Shown one piece after another: positions 27,351 through 46,850 of a stretch of 64,000 nucleotides of DNA. The notes beneath the pieces are model-generated. The model worked only from the letters and a program-made list of their open reading frames with translations. It was not told the DNA's origin and did no database searches. The position numbers and the translations under genes were made by a program. The DNA comes from Albula goreensis (lineage: Eukaryota; Chordata; Actinopteri; Albuliformes; Albulidae), in contig CM040748.1 of the NCBI GenBank assembly GCA_022829145.1, positions 22,649,501 to 22,713,500 on the forward strand, written 5' to 3'. The first letter of the stretch is position 1, and each line of letters begins with the position of its first letter.

Positions 27351-30300
27351 AATGCTTTGGTTTTGCGGCCCAGATCAGGTCTCAGCTGAGCTGTTTGGGA
27401 GCAGCCACTGTGGTGGAAACTGAAATCCATGCATGATGCATCATTTGAGCCAGTCTTTTGCCTGTCTGGAGTTTTCACAAACTTATTATTTCTCTTGGGG
27501 TGTAGCTGTTCAATGAAGAAGAGCAGATGTCTCTTGCATGACAGAGTGCAGCGGTGGGGAACTGAGGGACAAGGCTTGAGAGAGGGAGCAGGGGGCAAAC
27601 AATACAGCCTGTGCTCTTCGCACCCTTGTGCAGAAAAGCATTCCTCACTGCTGTGAGAATCCAGCATGGACTCACCTACCAAGAATACAATCAACTGGGT
27701 GACACTTCCCATAATTTATAGGGTATAATATTAACTTGTTTTATGAACTACCTTCTCGAGGTGAGTTGACACATGAGCTAATCTGCAGTTCATGTCTGCA
27801 ATAATAGCAGCCAAATTCCCGACGCACATGGTGTTTGTGTATATATAGATACACTTAGAAAGGCAGCTTTTTTGAAGGACACGCAAGTCTACATTATACC
27901 CTGTGAACCCATTTAAGTGGCTCAAAGGACAATAAATGAAGGACAGGTACATTATTTGCATTTATGCATGAACATATGCATTCAATAATTCATGGACATA
28001 AACACAAACACAAAACCACACAGAAAAAACAAAGACATCACTGTTCTCAGCACAGTAACAGCAAAACATGTGGTCTTGCAGACAAATGAATACTATTATT
28101 AAGCTTTCAAAAAACACAAATATTTCGGGACAAAATGTCTTCCTTGATAAAGTCTTTGGCAAACCACCAGTAGAAAATGTGAGATATTTTTATAGTCATA
28201 ATACAGAAATAACAGAAATATGCAAAATGTTGGCTAGATCTCAATTATTTGTACTTTATATATAATATTCTGCCATGGGACATTCTGTGTTTTGGGGTGG
28301 ATTGCATCAGATTTTTCACAGAGAATATTATTACGTACAAAAAACTGTTCCACTCCTACACATTCCTTGTTTGAAAGTTTTTTTTTTTTATTCCAAAACA
28401 GTGTTTTATTTTTTGAACCCACTCAGAATTCCAATCATGTGGTAGTGCCTTATTTGTGCATCAAAATCATGAAAACTCTTGCTGCATAAGTCAGTTTCTA
28501 ATAAAAAAAAATAGTGTACTGAGCATTAGCTGATTTTAATGCATATTTAATATCAGTCAACCATAAGACTGGCTCCTACAATTAAGGGACTTATTATTTT
28601 ATGTTGCCAATCTTTTCATTGATCTTATCGATGGAAAAATTTTAACATGAATGCAACAGATTACAATAAGATTGTGATCAGAATATCAACCATTTTCATT
28701 CTGTGCTTTAGAGCGCACTTTCCCCTCTTATCTCTGTCACCCCCAGTGCTGCTCGTCAATTTCACCATACAGCACATTGTGTACAACCACTCACAAGGCA
28801 CGATACCCAGTCTGTACTGTAAGACACATTTTAATTCTCTCTCCTCATCGCTTTATGTATTACCCTTCATTTCTAAATGCTGGGGAACACTCACTTTTGC
28901 CTCAAAAAACTGCCTCACAAACTGCTTGAAGGAGTATGAAGGGTACCCAGACTGAGGTCTACATTCTGTCCCGGCATGGTATGTGTGCAGCAGAGACCAC
29001 TCCACGGTCTGCGGTTTGAAGCCAGCGTTCCAGCCCCAGGGCTGCTGGTCTGTTTTATGTTAATTCAGTTAGTTTTACATTTCCTACTGCTCTCATTTTG
29101 AATTATACCTTGACTGACGGTTAAATTGTAGTTAGTAGTACTTTTCACTAATCAGCTCAGTGAGATCTCAGTGTCTAACTGCACTTTCAAATAGGATAAA
29201 ACTTAACAAAGCTACCCAATAAATGAACAATATAGGTTAACACCAGAGATTAAAGATTTTAAAGGAAATAATATAATATATAATAATCATTTTACAATTT
29301 TAAACTTTCCTTTTCATCGGGCTGAATTAATTTCTGAAAAATACAAATTAATAGTTCAACATCATTTACATACTGTAAATGAAAACTGCAGAGCCAGGCA
29401 GTTGTGTACATAAATACAAGGTTCTACTCGTTCCTATAATGTTGATGAGTCTTTCTTTGTATTTTGCTCCTCCAGCAAAACGCATTTGATCAGACCTGAT
29501 AGCTGCACATGGCATTAACATACAATACAGACAAATCCATTTCACCTTCCAGAAAAGGGATTGGTTTCCTGTTCTTCCATTCTTATCAGTTTCACAGCTT
29601 TTCAGAAAAAAATGGAAGGACTTAATGACCTTTTCTGGATGGGGGTAGTGGAATCTGAATTATTGAAGTCATACATAATGGTTCCTCACATATCCATCAC
29701 CCAAAGGATTACTGTGACATCGTGTCATTCGTCATGGCAACAATCAGCGCATAGTCAAAGAAAGAAAGAAAAGGATGAAAACCGAATTTACTCTGGACTA
29801 GATTACCTCAAATCCCATGGGCATTTTATGTCATATCTCAACCTCACTGACCTCCAACACCTGGATTAACCTTTACCTTATACAGGTGTTAGTTTGGCCA
29901 CAGGCGTGCATATTTTGGCTGACATTTAACGATTACTCTAGTAAGCTTTGGTAAGCAATAGCTGCTAACATTCATTGTATAATTGAGTCATAATTGTGAA
30001 TGTTAATGAGAACATATTTGCTTATCATTTTGCACCATTGGATCAGTTATAACAAGAGAATGTTCTACCCCTTATATTCATAAACATCAATAAGCTTTCT
30101 CTGTGTTCATCTACAGTGTGGATGTTAGGTCACAATTCACAACATATTAATCTAAATCCCCCAGTGACTTTCTCAAGACATTTTCCAAAAAAACTGCAGA
30201 ACCGGCAGGAAGATTGGTAGTTGGAAATGTCAAGAGACTCTTGACTGGTTCGTCCTAACAGGATGAAATTTGCTGACATGAGAAAAAAGATAATGAAAGC

Positions 30301-33300
30301 CTCAAGGATATGTGAAATAAAGAAAGAGAGAAAGAAAGAAAAATGCTGTGAAGAAACCAGGAAAATGTTCCAAAGACAAAAAAACATGAACATAACAATG
30401 CATTACATACACTTATCATTATATACATAAACGTATTATTATTTTATACAGACCTACATAACAATACATGATGAAAAGAATCTAGACTGCTGTAAATTTG
30501 GAGAACTGCATCAAGAATGGACACACTCTGTTCCAGGCTGGCTAGGTCATGCTGTATTCAGCGAATTCAGGCGACAGTGGAGTGAAAAGTTTTCATAAAA
30601 ATAAATGTTTTCATAAAAATGATGAACTGAAGATTGTAAATTCAAATAATATATCACATTAGCTTTCCATAACATACTAATAAGTGGAGTAAAGTGATGA
30701 ATGCATTCAATGAATACTAGTTAAATATATCTGAAACAAAATATTATCTCTACATTGTTGTAGACACAATCACATTTTCATTATTGAATGATGCGAAGCA
30801 CTGAGCTAAGGTATGGCAACAAAAACATAAAATCTCCAGTGCAACTCCATTCTGTTTCCTTTTTCCACAAAATAGACCGTAAACACCTGCCATATCCTCT
30901 GAGACTTTGTGAGGAAATAAGTCAGCAAAAGGACGAGGGGATGAAATAAAGCAGTGTTGTTGTCCAATGTTTCCCTGGTGAGAATGCAAAACAGGGGCTT
31001 GCCCAAGCTGGAGGCAGCTTTGACGTTCATTCTACGTGGGGTGCAGCCAACCTGTGTTTCTTGTACGTAAATCTGGGCCAGAGGCACAGTTAAGGAAAGG
31101 TAATAATGAAAGGTGATGTGTGCGTCTGCAATTATTCTAGAATGGCTTCCATTTTCTTCCTCTTTTCCTTATTTTTTCTATAATAGTTTCCTGACTCTTC
31201 ATTTAAACAAATGTCAGGGTAAATATTTGGAGTCCAGTCCTCTGTAAGTAGCAATTCCCCAATTTTTAAAATAGTTTTTACATGCTATTTTCATATTGTC
31301 TGGGATATGTTACAGTTGCATAGTTATTAAAAATAAAGGTATAATTTTAAAAAGACTATTGTCAATACTCATAGACATTGTGTGGAATTTCTAATAGCAC
31401 TTCACACATCACTGAGCATTTCCCTCCAAATAACATTCAAAGGGATCTCATCTGAAATCACATTCCACTACATGATTCATAGTCCATACTTACAGCTCTG
31501 CAGCAGCTGCCGCTAGGCTGTAAATTTATTCTAACCTGGATCCCAAACCCTGCCCAACTGCCCAAGTCCTGACCAACTGCCACCTGTAAAATGAATCAAT
31601 GCATGTGCAGTTTTAAGATGTAGGGGTTGCTGTTTCACACAGAAATGTGACGCTATATTTGACTGTTATCTGAGGAACATATCATTGTTTTCCATCCAAA
31701 AAATCGTTCAATCCATTTGCAACTTATGTTGAACTGGAATAAATTATTTCGTGGTAAATATGTTCAATGGGCCTTCTAGCTTTTCTTTTGTTGTACTCAA
31801 GTTATTATTATTTCAAAGTCAGTATTGCAATGTTGATGATTCTTGAGTAACCCTATGATTATTTATTAATTCTTCTCAAAGGAAAAACACCAAGGCAGTT
31901 ATGGCAAAATACATTCTAGCTGGCCCTATAAATTATTATTTTTATAGGCATTGAATGTTCTCAGCTTTCTGAAATTTTGGGAACCAACTTGTAGCAAATC
32001 TACAGTATAGTGGCACTCCAGTAACAGGGCTGCCAGCTCTTAACATAGGCTAAGAAATAAGTGTGTGGCTGAAATGAAATGGATGTTAACACTGACAGAC
32101 TTTCCACAGCCTTTCTGTGACTGTCATAGAAATGCTGTGTATGGCCAGATGCTGTAACTGTGAGGGCTACTGATTGCTGCCATATCTCTTTGCTTCTTCC
32201 ATCAGTCTGCAGTACTCTAGAGGAGCTAACTGGGCTTTGCTGTCGAACATACCTTTAGCCAGCTCATTTTGAAGCTGGTGGAAACTTTTTAGTTTTTTTT
32301 TTTTCAGTGGAGCTGGGATTCAAAAGCTTTTTTGAAAATGATGAGCCTACTTCATAAATGGCATGTTTTCATCATTCTGTATTCTTATGTTCTTATTTTC
32401 CTTGTTATATCACATTAAGGCCCATTCAGACTCTACTTATTATAAAGGTTTTTTTCCAAAAGTAATCTGCAATCTGAAAAGACTGCAGTGGAGGGCATAA
32501 TTATATCCTTTCTTTCTGCACAGTGGCATGTACCATCCGTTCCCTGGGAAGGCAATTAATGAGGACTAACTTTGTGTACTGGAGTGTGATGTGTGCTGAT
32601 GTATGATACTCCACAGGGTCAGGTGGGATCAACAGTTTGGTGTGGGCTGAAAGGCAGCCACTTATTTTTAAAATGGATTTGTCTTTGAAATATAGTACAA
32701 CACTTAGGACATCCAAGATTACTGCATTTTGTTTCGCAAAATCAATTTTCAGGCAGTTCCGTAAGTTCTGTTGCCTTCAGTTTCTCTGACATGTTCTGAA
32801 AGTACCCCAATAGAGTAGGGATAATCAGTGTAGGGCAGTGGAAATTGAACCAAGCTGTATTATTATGCTGTAAGGAAAAATTTTCTTGGTGGAATCACAG
32901 GCAGGGTACAGTTACCACTGATATAACCACCTTTCCTCTGTAAAAAGGTCAAATTCCATTTTGTTGACAAAATGGCTGATTCCTTTCCTATTCTCTTTTT
33001 CCATACTTTTTCATTAATCTGTATATGTAAATTACAGAGTATTTACATAACATGAAGAATATTAATACTCTTAAAATGTGTTTCTGCATGTATAATTTCC
33101 AATATAACCAACTGAGAAAAATGTGAACAGTAGCTAGTGAACTTTTAATGAACTGCCCAGGGATCTTCTCACATGCTTATCTCATCTCATTCTCATGTTT
33201 GCCTCACATGTTGTTACTTCTTTTCACTTTCTTGCTCAGTCCATTGGTCATATGGCAGATGCATGAAACAATGAGATACACCATCTACACCAACTGCATG

Positions 33301-36300
33301 AGTAACTACAGAATCATTTCTGGTTCCTGAATGGCATTGAAAATATTAAATTCTAGCACTCCCCCACTTCATCTTATTTTTATTTAAATTGATTTTAAAG
33401 TTAATTCAACTTAAACCAGTTTCAATTATATGGCTTTGAAAATGACTTGACACTGATTGAAAAATTAAAATTCCAGTCAAAAATGAAATATCCATTCATG
33501 AAGAATGAAAGAGACAAGGATTCAGAAAATTAAGCGTGGAAGGAGAGAGGGAGGTTGTGTGAAAGAGGGATGTAAGGAAGGCAGACCTGGCGATGGAGAA
33601 GCATTGTAACATGGTCACCCGGCATACCTGTTAACAGGAGGGCTGACTGAACAATAACAGCTGCTTGCTTTGTTGGACTTTTTTTCCTTGCTGTGTGCCC
33701 ACTTGTAAATATTTTGCAAGTGACCCTGGGCAAAAGTTCCTGGCATCTAAATCCTACTCATTCAGCCTCTTCATTTGAGTTGTATGAGGGACCATTTATG
33801 ACACGGTACATTTAACTGGCAAAAGCATAACTGTGGTGTGATTTCCTGGGGTGTGTGGTACAATTTAATTGGGCACACTGTAGATTTCATACACAATTTA
33901 TGTGATTCCCACTCACCACAGAAGATCTTCATGGGGCCAAATTTCAATATTCTTTTTATTGCATGAAATAAATCTGTTTCAACTTGTTCACCATGTTTCC
34001 ACACATACACACACACACACACACAGGTCCTCTCACACTCCCCAAAGCCCATGTCACACTCTTACACAGAAGCCTGCACAAGGTCACAGGACTGACATTC
34101 TCCACCCTCATCTCCTCTGCTCTTAACCCACTCCCCACTCTGGTTGCACAACATCTGCCTAATTTATGGCTCAGACGTCCTCCTGCTCTGCCTGGAATTT
34201 AACATGACTCGATCCACTTGCAACGCTGCTATAATGTGATAGATGTCTCAAAAAGTGTCCAGATGCTTACCGTGGCTATGCAGTCAATCCCCTGGAGACA
34301 CATGAAAGTGAACATGTATTTGTATACCTGTCTGTCTGCCTATCTATTTATCTATCAATCTCAATTCAAATGAACAGGGCCGTCTGTAAAATGCTGTGGC
34401 CATCTGAAAGGAATATAGTTCTCATAATTTCACATGTCTGTGTATCCACTGGGGATCCACAGGAGCATTGTCCTCCTTCCCTGCATTTATTCTCATTAGA
34501 ATAACAATCTCTCAAATGATTTTTATCAAATGTGCAATTAATTGTTAAGAAACTGGATTTCTGCACACATTAACCCCTGATTATGTTTGTTTATTCGCAG
34601 TCTGTTTTTTTATATCTGCTACTGCATGTACTCCTAGAATAATTAAATCCATTCATGTTCAGTGTAATGTATGTTTTTTTGCTGAGGTGTTGTGGATTGT
34701 AATTATCAAAATTAAATGTAGCATTACATATTTCTACGTTATGTCTCATGGAAAGTAAAGGGCATGCTCCCTGTCAGATACATGATGAACATAAATAAAC
34801 CTTTAAAGAATAGTGTGTGTGTGTGTATGTGTGAAGCAGCGAGTGGCTGAGTACATCGCGTTCTGCTGTGTCAGCTCAGAAATCGCCACCACAGGCTTTG
34901 TGGCAAAAACAGGCTTTAGCTGAGATCCTTTTCCTCCCGCACATCTGCAGCTTAGCCATCAGATTGACACAGAAGGAAAGGGAATAAGGACACACTTCAC
35001 ACTCCATCCATATATGGAAGGACCTGCCAAGGTGGAGCACAACCTGGCTCTCTCAGACTTAATAGGATAAACACATTATGCAAATGTGAACATGCCTTTA
35101 CAGAGATGGACAGAACAAATCAATATTATGATCGGTAGAGAGAAAATGTTGGCTGATGTAAACACATAAATACAGACACAGGCATATGCACACACAAAGA
35201 AACACACACATGCATGCACATACACACACAAGTGACCATGACCACCAGGGGGAACACGATCTCTCCACCCTATCCTCTACCCTCAGCTTTCCTGAGCACT
35301 TGCCAAAACCCACAGCCATGAGCCCAACGGCATTCATTTATCAATCCCACATTTTGTTTATTTCACAAAAATTTTTTTGACAGAAATAATATATCAATGC
35401 CTCTTTGTGGTAAAATGGATGAGACTCTAACCATGAATGATTTACTTTCAGCACATGCATGAGTATTGTGCCGACATGATCAATTGTATTTGTATAAGTA
35501 AACCCATATTCAGTCAAATCCTGAGATGTTTTCCACTAGAGTCCTTTCATGCACTTTATTGTTTTTGAGAGTGGACTGTCACAACATTCAAGTTGTCAAC
35601 ACTTGCTAGTCATGACTGACATACAACCAGAATTTTGAAATAAGGAAGTCGTTGTTTGGCAAGCTCAACAAGCAGTCACAATTGTTACCAAACTTAATAT
35701 TTCTTTGCTAATTTGCTAAGGGAAACAATTTAGCTCAAGACTATCAAAAGCACCAGCACCAAGACACCTTGTTGTTTATTTGAATGTCTTGTACTGGAAG
35801 TGTTTCTTTTGGTGGGTCTATGTGGATGTTTTATATAATCCAAGCTCAGATAAATAAGGACTTGTTTTGCAGCACCTGTCTAATGTTCACCCTGAAGCTC
35901 AAAGCTTATTGTCATGCTGTCTTTCCCTCTTAATGGTTGTCACATTTGTTCTATATTGGTGTGTATCTAGAGGAAACAGCTGGTCAGAGACTTTCTGAAA
36001 CAGTATGTTGGTAAATGGTAATAAAACTTGAAATATTTATGCTTGATATAATTCTGGGATGAGATTTCATTTTTTCAAGCAAGAATCTCAGCTTGTAGGT
36101 GCTATCAAGAAAATTATTGTGGCTTTTTAGTAGGGAAACACTGTATAATTCATTTGATGTTGTCATCACATGCATGAGTTTCACTAATGATCTCAACAGA
36201 CTTTTGGAGTCCATGGCTGCAGCAATACTCATTTTAACAATGGGTTATCATTAGAGAAGGCTTGGCATAACTTTACATGTAAATAGCACATTTCGATGAG

Positions 36301-36593
36301 ATTTCAGAGATAGCAACTCTTTTTTGACAGTCTACATTTAATGCCTTTTTTCTGCCTGCCAAGAGTACTGATTATGAAAATTATACTTTCTCTGTGAAAA
36401 TTATAGGTCTCTGTGAAACATTATGAACGGGAAATACATGTTGGTCAGAGGAAACAATAATATAACCATCATGTTTATGAATGGATGAACATATGTGCAG
36501 AAAAAGATTTTGAGTGGCATAGCTGAAAAGAAGGGAATTTGATTAAGATTGTAATGACTACACACAAGTTTTGAAAATGGAACCATACATAAC
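27351..36593. other. gene desert, part 1
   Basis: No gene recognised. AT-rich sequence with GAAA-type purine runs (about 29757-29775 and 30318-30345), a short (AC)n at about 34007-34026 and AC-rich sequence at about 35164-35232. Short open frames lack family signatures and splice context. Confidence 0.6.
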
Positions 36594-36682
36594 ATATTAT
36601 ATTATATTATATTATATTATATTAATTATATTATATTATATTATATTATATTATATTATATTATATTATATTATATTATATT
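36594..36682. repeat. (ATATT)n pentanucleotide microsatellite, about 17 copies
   Basis: A five-base ATATT/TATTA unit repeats for about 89 bases with a single interruption (AATTA near 36624). Being fully A/T, it is likely to be length-variable and easily unwound. Confidence 0.95.
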
Positions 36683-42646
<5,964 letters not shown>

Positions 42647-42964
42647 TTTCTTTTATATTGGCTTTCAGTTACAAGGAGATTGGTTTGGGATTTTAGAGGG
42701 AGCAACATTGGATCAAACCTTCTGCAGTCAAGTGAAGCCTGGCTTTTGTAACGAGTCTGATCTTTGTGCTGTAAACGGGCGACACAGTTGACTGGAAGGC
42801 ACAGTGTTGGCAGCTGACAGACGGTGAGCTCAAAAGAGCCTGCTTACTGAAGGTCAGCGTGTGGCATCATTTCCAGTTTGTCATTTCAGGGTCCCAGGTC
42901 TGCACTGCAAGACCACAGAAAAGAATTACAAGGCTAATGTAGCAGTATAACTCAAAGCCTTTAG

Positions 42965-43022
42965 ATTTCATAGATAACTGTTTAATCAACTTTTACATTT
43001 CATAGATAAGTATTTAATCAAC
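42965..43022 (+). repeat. tandem duplication, 26-bp core at a 32-bp period
   Basis: ATTTCATAGATAA followed by a variable T/G/A triplet and TTTAATCAAC occurs at 42965-42990 and again at 42997-43022, with only two or three differences. Confidence 0.75.
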
Positions 43023-45720
43023 TACTCTTTTTGTATTTTGTCTGCTTATTTGTGTATTTTAACAGACAAGGCTCACATTGAGTCTGAACTACAGTTCATT
43101 AGAAAATTAATAAATATAAATGACTACATGTATATTACCTAAACATGAGCATGTTGCCAAGCAAATGCATATTGCTGTACTGCACTGTATGTGTGTGTGT
43201 GTGTGTGGGTATGTGTGTGACAGAGAGAATAAATATTATTATTGCATTATAGAAACACAGAGATTGAATTGTTTGTAACACTTAATAATGGAGGAACACT
43301 CACTTTTTGACTCTTGCATTCCCTGTTAAACAGACATGTGATCAATTGGCTTTAATTCATATGAGAAATGCACAAACTGAACCACTGCAAAAGACAACAT
43401 CAAAATCATTTAAAAAACAATTCAGACAAGGTCACAACTTTGTACAAACCTGACAATATTAAATATCAATATGGCCTTGGCAAGCCTTGTATGTCTATCC
43501 TTAAATTTCTCTCTGGCGAGGCAGCAAGCTGCATTTTGATAATGTAGTTAGAGCAGCAGTTCATCGATCTTTTGTGACTTGCGTTTTCATATCACTGATC
43601 ACCTCAGGAACACATTCTGATCACAGTCTGATAAGTACCACAACACTTCACAGATAATATGATAACGTTAGACCGTGCTCCTGCCAAGACCTGAATAAAC
43701 CATTAGGTGTGAAATTGATTCTACTTCAGCTGAATGTGGTATGGATTTCGTAATCTATACACATGCATGTTCAATACAAATATCCTTGTTTCCCAATCAC
43801 ATTAACACATTTACTGAGGAACATATCCTCTGAAAGGTGAGTGGCTGTTAGTCAAACTTCAGGACATTCATTTATAAACATGTACTTTGATTTTATCTTG
43901 AACTTAATCATTAGATAATTTATCAAATTATACATAAGCAAGATGGACATACACTCATATAAAACTTTGTATGCCCAAACAATGCCTCTTCCATTTATAA
44001 AAAATACATATTCACAAAACTATGTGCATATGAACTAGCTTCAGGACTCCGCCCTGGGAACACACTCTACAGCCTTATATGGTGACGTATAATTTAGTTG
44101 TTTAATTGATTTTTAATTCATTAGGTTAAGCCCAGTCTGTGAGAGGTCTGAAAACACCCCCACAGCACAATCCTTTCTGAAACACATTTCAACAGAACTA
44201 GCGCTGCCATGGCCATCTCAATGTGAAAAGCATACACATTTATTTTTATAGTATTGCCTAATGGTACATTAATTAATATGTTTTGACAATATTAACATTT
44301 CATTCCAAATAAATTCTTTATGTATTATTTCTTGAAATGATTTCATCACATAATGTATTTCTTATTTTGTGATGCAGTGTATTCATAGGTTTCGCTTCAC
44401 TTAATATTTTAATAGAACAACTCATTGCCAATATGAATGTGACTCATATATCAATAGTTTCGTTTCAATCCCTGCTTTTTGTTATTGTAATTTATTTACA
44501 TATGATAAAAAAGCAATATTACTTGTATTTTGCATTTAAAATTGTATAACTTATCCATGCCCTACCACATTAATGAACTATTTAAATGTATCTGCCTATT
44601 ACTCTCTCTTTTAAACCTCCTGATAGACACCTTTATAGTGCCTCATTAGAAAATATTTACCTATTCATGAGTGATTGGGGAAACATTTGTCTCAGGAACT
44701 TAATAAAGCAGAGTTCTTGTTTTACGGTGCAGTGCTCCCAGAATTCTATAGATTTGGCTGCCTCTTATCTCTCTCTTATCACTGCAGTAAAATGGAACAG
44801 CCACAAGGAAATGTTCATGCAGTTTGTGTCGACCTCATCACTTTTCCCCATGTCAAAATCATGGTGCACAAATGCCATCCATTGACATTGTTTTTATGTC
44901 TATGCATGTTTCAAAGATCACGTTTGATTACACGGATGTTTTATATATGAGGCCCCATCCTTTATAAGTGCATTCCTATTGTCTCTTTGGAATCCATAGT
45001 TTTGATCTGGTGTTTAGATATGCTGTTAGGAAGAGTTACTTTCACTTCCTATGTCTAGATGAATAAAAACGAGTCTTGCAGGTTTACATGTTTGACATTC
45101 CTGTATCTGATTTATATACGTGGGATTCTGGGTACAGCTGAGATAAATCATGGTCCAATGCTGCTCCAGAGCCCATGGTTAAAAACTGTACCTCAGAAGA
45201 TGTTAAAACATGATTTGAATATTAAGCTATTTTCATCTTACATGATCACATGAATGAGAATTCTAAGTAACAGCTCAGTTTGAGGGAGAAGCTGTTGACA
45301 CGGTGGCCAGTGAGAACAGCCTTGTTTAACACTGTCAGCAATGAAGTGACTTTAAAGGATTCTGCAGTGTCAGAGGCAGATACTAAATGAACTGTGACTA
45401 TGGCGGGAATCCCATTGGGCCATCTGCACGCTGAAGGCCAGGGAGTAAAAAGGAGGCATCCTCCTGTGTTGCGCTTTAAAATTGATTTACTTACAGGAGT
45501 GATTTATCATCCTTTGTCATCATGCTTCACTAATTTGGCTTCAGATCGAAATCACAAGCCACATAGAGCATTAAAAGAATGGGAACAAGAATACGTTACC
45601 CTTCTACCCTTTTTCATAATAATATTTGAAAACTTACATTCCTCTACTCAAACATTAAAATGTTCAAAGCAGTAATAACAATTGTTGCCATTGATCATAA
45701 AAGATAAAAAAGTGATTTAG

Positions 45721-45748
45721 TGGTTTCTCAAATGTATCTGAGAAACCA
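45721..45748. repeat. perfect inverted repeat, 10-bp arms, 8-nt loop
   Basis: TGGTTTCTCA at 45721-45730 and TGAGAAACCA at 45739-45748 can pair as a small hairpin. Not followed by a T run, and in a vertebrate context no terminator meaning is implied. Confidence 0.5.
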
Positions 45749-46195
45749 ATGACTTGGGATTGCTGTTCACAGCACAACGGCTTTTCTTCAGAAATAATAA
45801 AAATATCAAAAGTTAATAAAAGTTTAATACAAAGCAGATTGATATGAATATATATTCACACTGAACCTTTCCCCCAATTCAGCTTGAAAGGATTCAGAGT
45901 CTTCAGATTCCAACACAGATTAAGGAAATGTACTGTATTTCACACACTCAGTTCTCTGTCTGAAGAGCATTCCTTATGACAGTGCAAATTTTAATAAATA
46001 TAAATTCATTAAAAAATTCTTGTTGCTTCACAACTAACATTTCAGGTAGCGCTAAATATACCTTCGAATATACCCATTTTCCTCTGAGTCTGGTTTACTT
46101 CTCTCTCACATTGCTCTTTCTGTCACTTGTGGATCTGTTACTGTAACAGTATCTGTAAATGCTTTGATTGGTTCAATCTATTGGTGCAAGCTAAT

Positions 46196-46850
46196 AAATT
46201 GATCATCTTTTCTGTGACTGGGGTGTGAAATTGCTTCAAAGTGTATTGTCAATGTGATTTTTTTGTAGTTAACATGGTTTGTATGCCATTATAGTCCACT
46301 TTTTTCTCTCTGTCTTTCACAGTGTGCTTGTCAAGACTGCTTGATCAAACAGTTAGTTGTATCACTAACTTGATATTTAATATAGTCCTTTTTTAAATCT
46401 CTGTTATATCATGCAAAGATCAGTCTATCTTTCCAGTTTACCTGTCAAGACTACTTGATTGAGCCACTAGTTTTATTGCTAACTTTATTTTTCATAGTTA
46501 GCATAAATATTCATACCATTATAGGCCTTTTCTAATCTTTCTCATATCAAACAAGGATCGGTCTCATTTTCAGTTTGCCTGTCAAGATTACCTGATCATA
46601 CAACTTGCTTGGTAATAGATTGAACTCATTTTTTGTGAAATGAGATTGCTTCAAAGTGTATTGGTAATGTGATGATTTTACAGCTACCATAGTGTGTATT
46701 CCAATACAGTCCACTTTTTTTCCCTCTTACCAGAATCAGTCTTTCACAGTTTGCCTGTCAAAACTGTTTGATCAATCAGCTAGTCGTATCACTAACTTGA
46801 TTTTTAATTGTTGGCATAGATATTCATCACACCAATGTAGTCCTCTTTAA
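46196..46850 (+). repeat. degenerate nested tandem repeat (about 415-427 bp higher-order unit, four sub-units)
   Basis: The core CCTGTCAAGACTACTTGATC recurs in variant form at 46327, 46441, 46578 and 46754, each followed by variants of a 'stem' AGTTGTATCACTAACTTGAT, then ATTCATACCATTATAGTCC-like text and a T-rich block. A second marker, TTGCTTCAAAGTGTATTG, occurs at 46231 and 46646. The first and fourth cores (427 apart) and the two markers (415 apart) define two long copies, each containing two shorter units (spacings 114, 137 and 176). Sequence divergence is high, so the array is old. No coding capacity is visible. Confidence 0.75.

Larger units (their letters stand above)
42647..46195. other. 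gene desert, part 3
   Basis: No gene recognised. Includes a short (GT)n at about 43190-43208 and an inverted repeat at 45721-45748 (TGGTTTCTCA and its reverse complement, 8-nt loop). A duplicated block at 42965-43022 is listed separately. 45290-45560 is less AT-rich than its surroundings but has no recognisable frame. Confidence 0.55.

Noticed and set aside
28980-29050. Another possible SINE head (CGGTTTGAAGCC)
   Set aside because: No matching A box, tail or second copy in the window.
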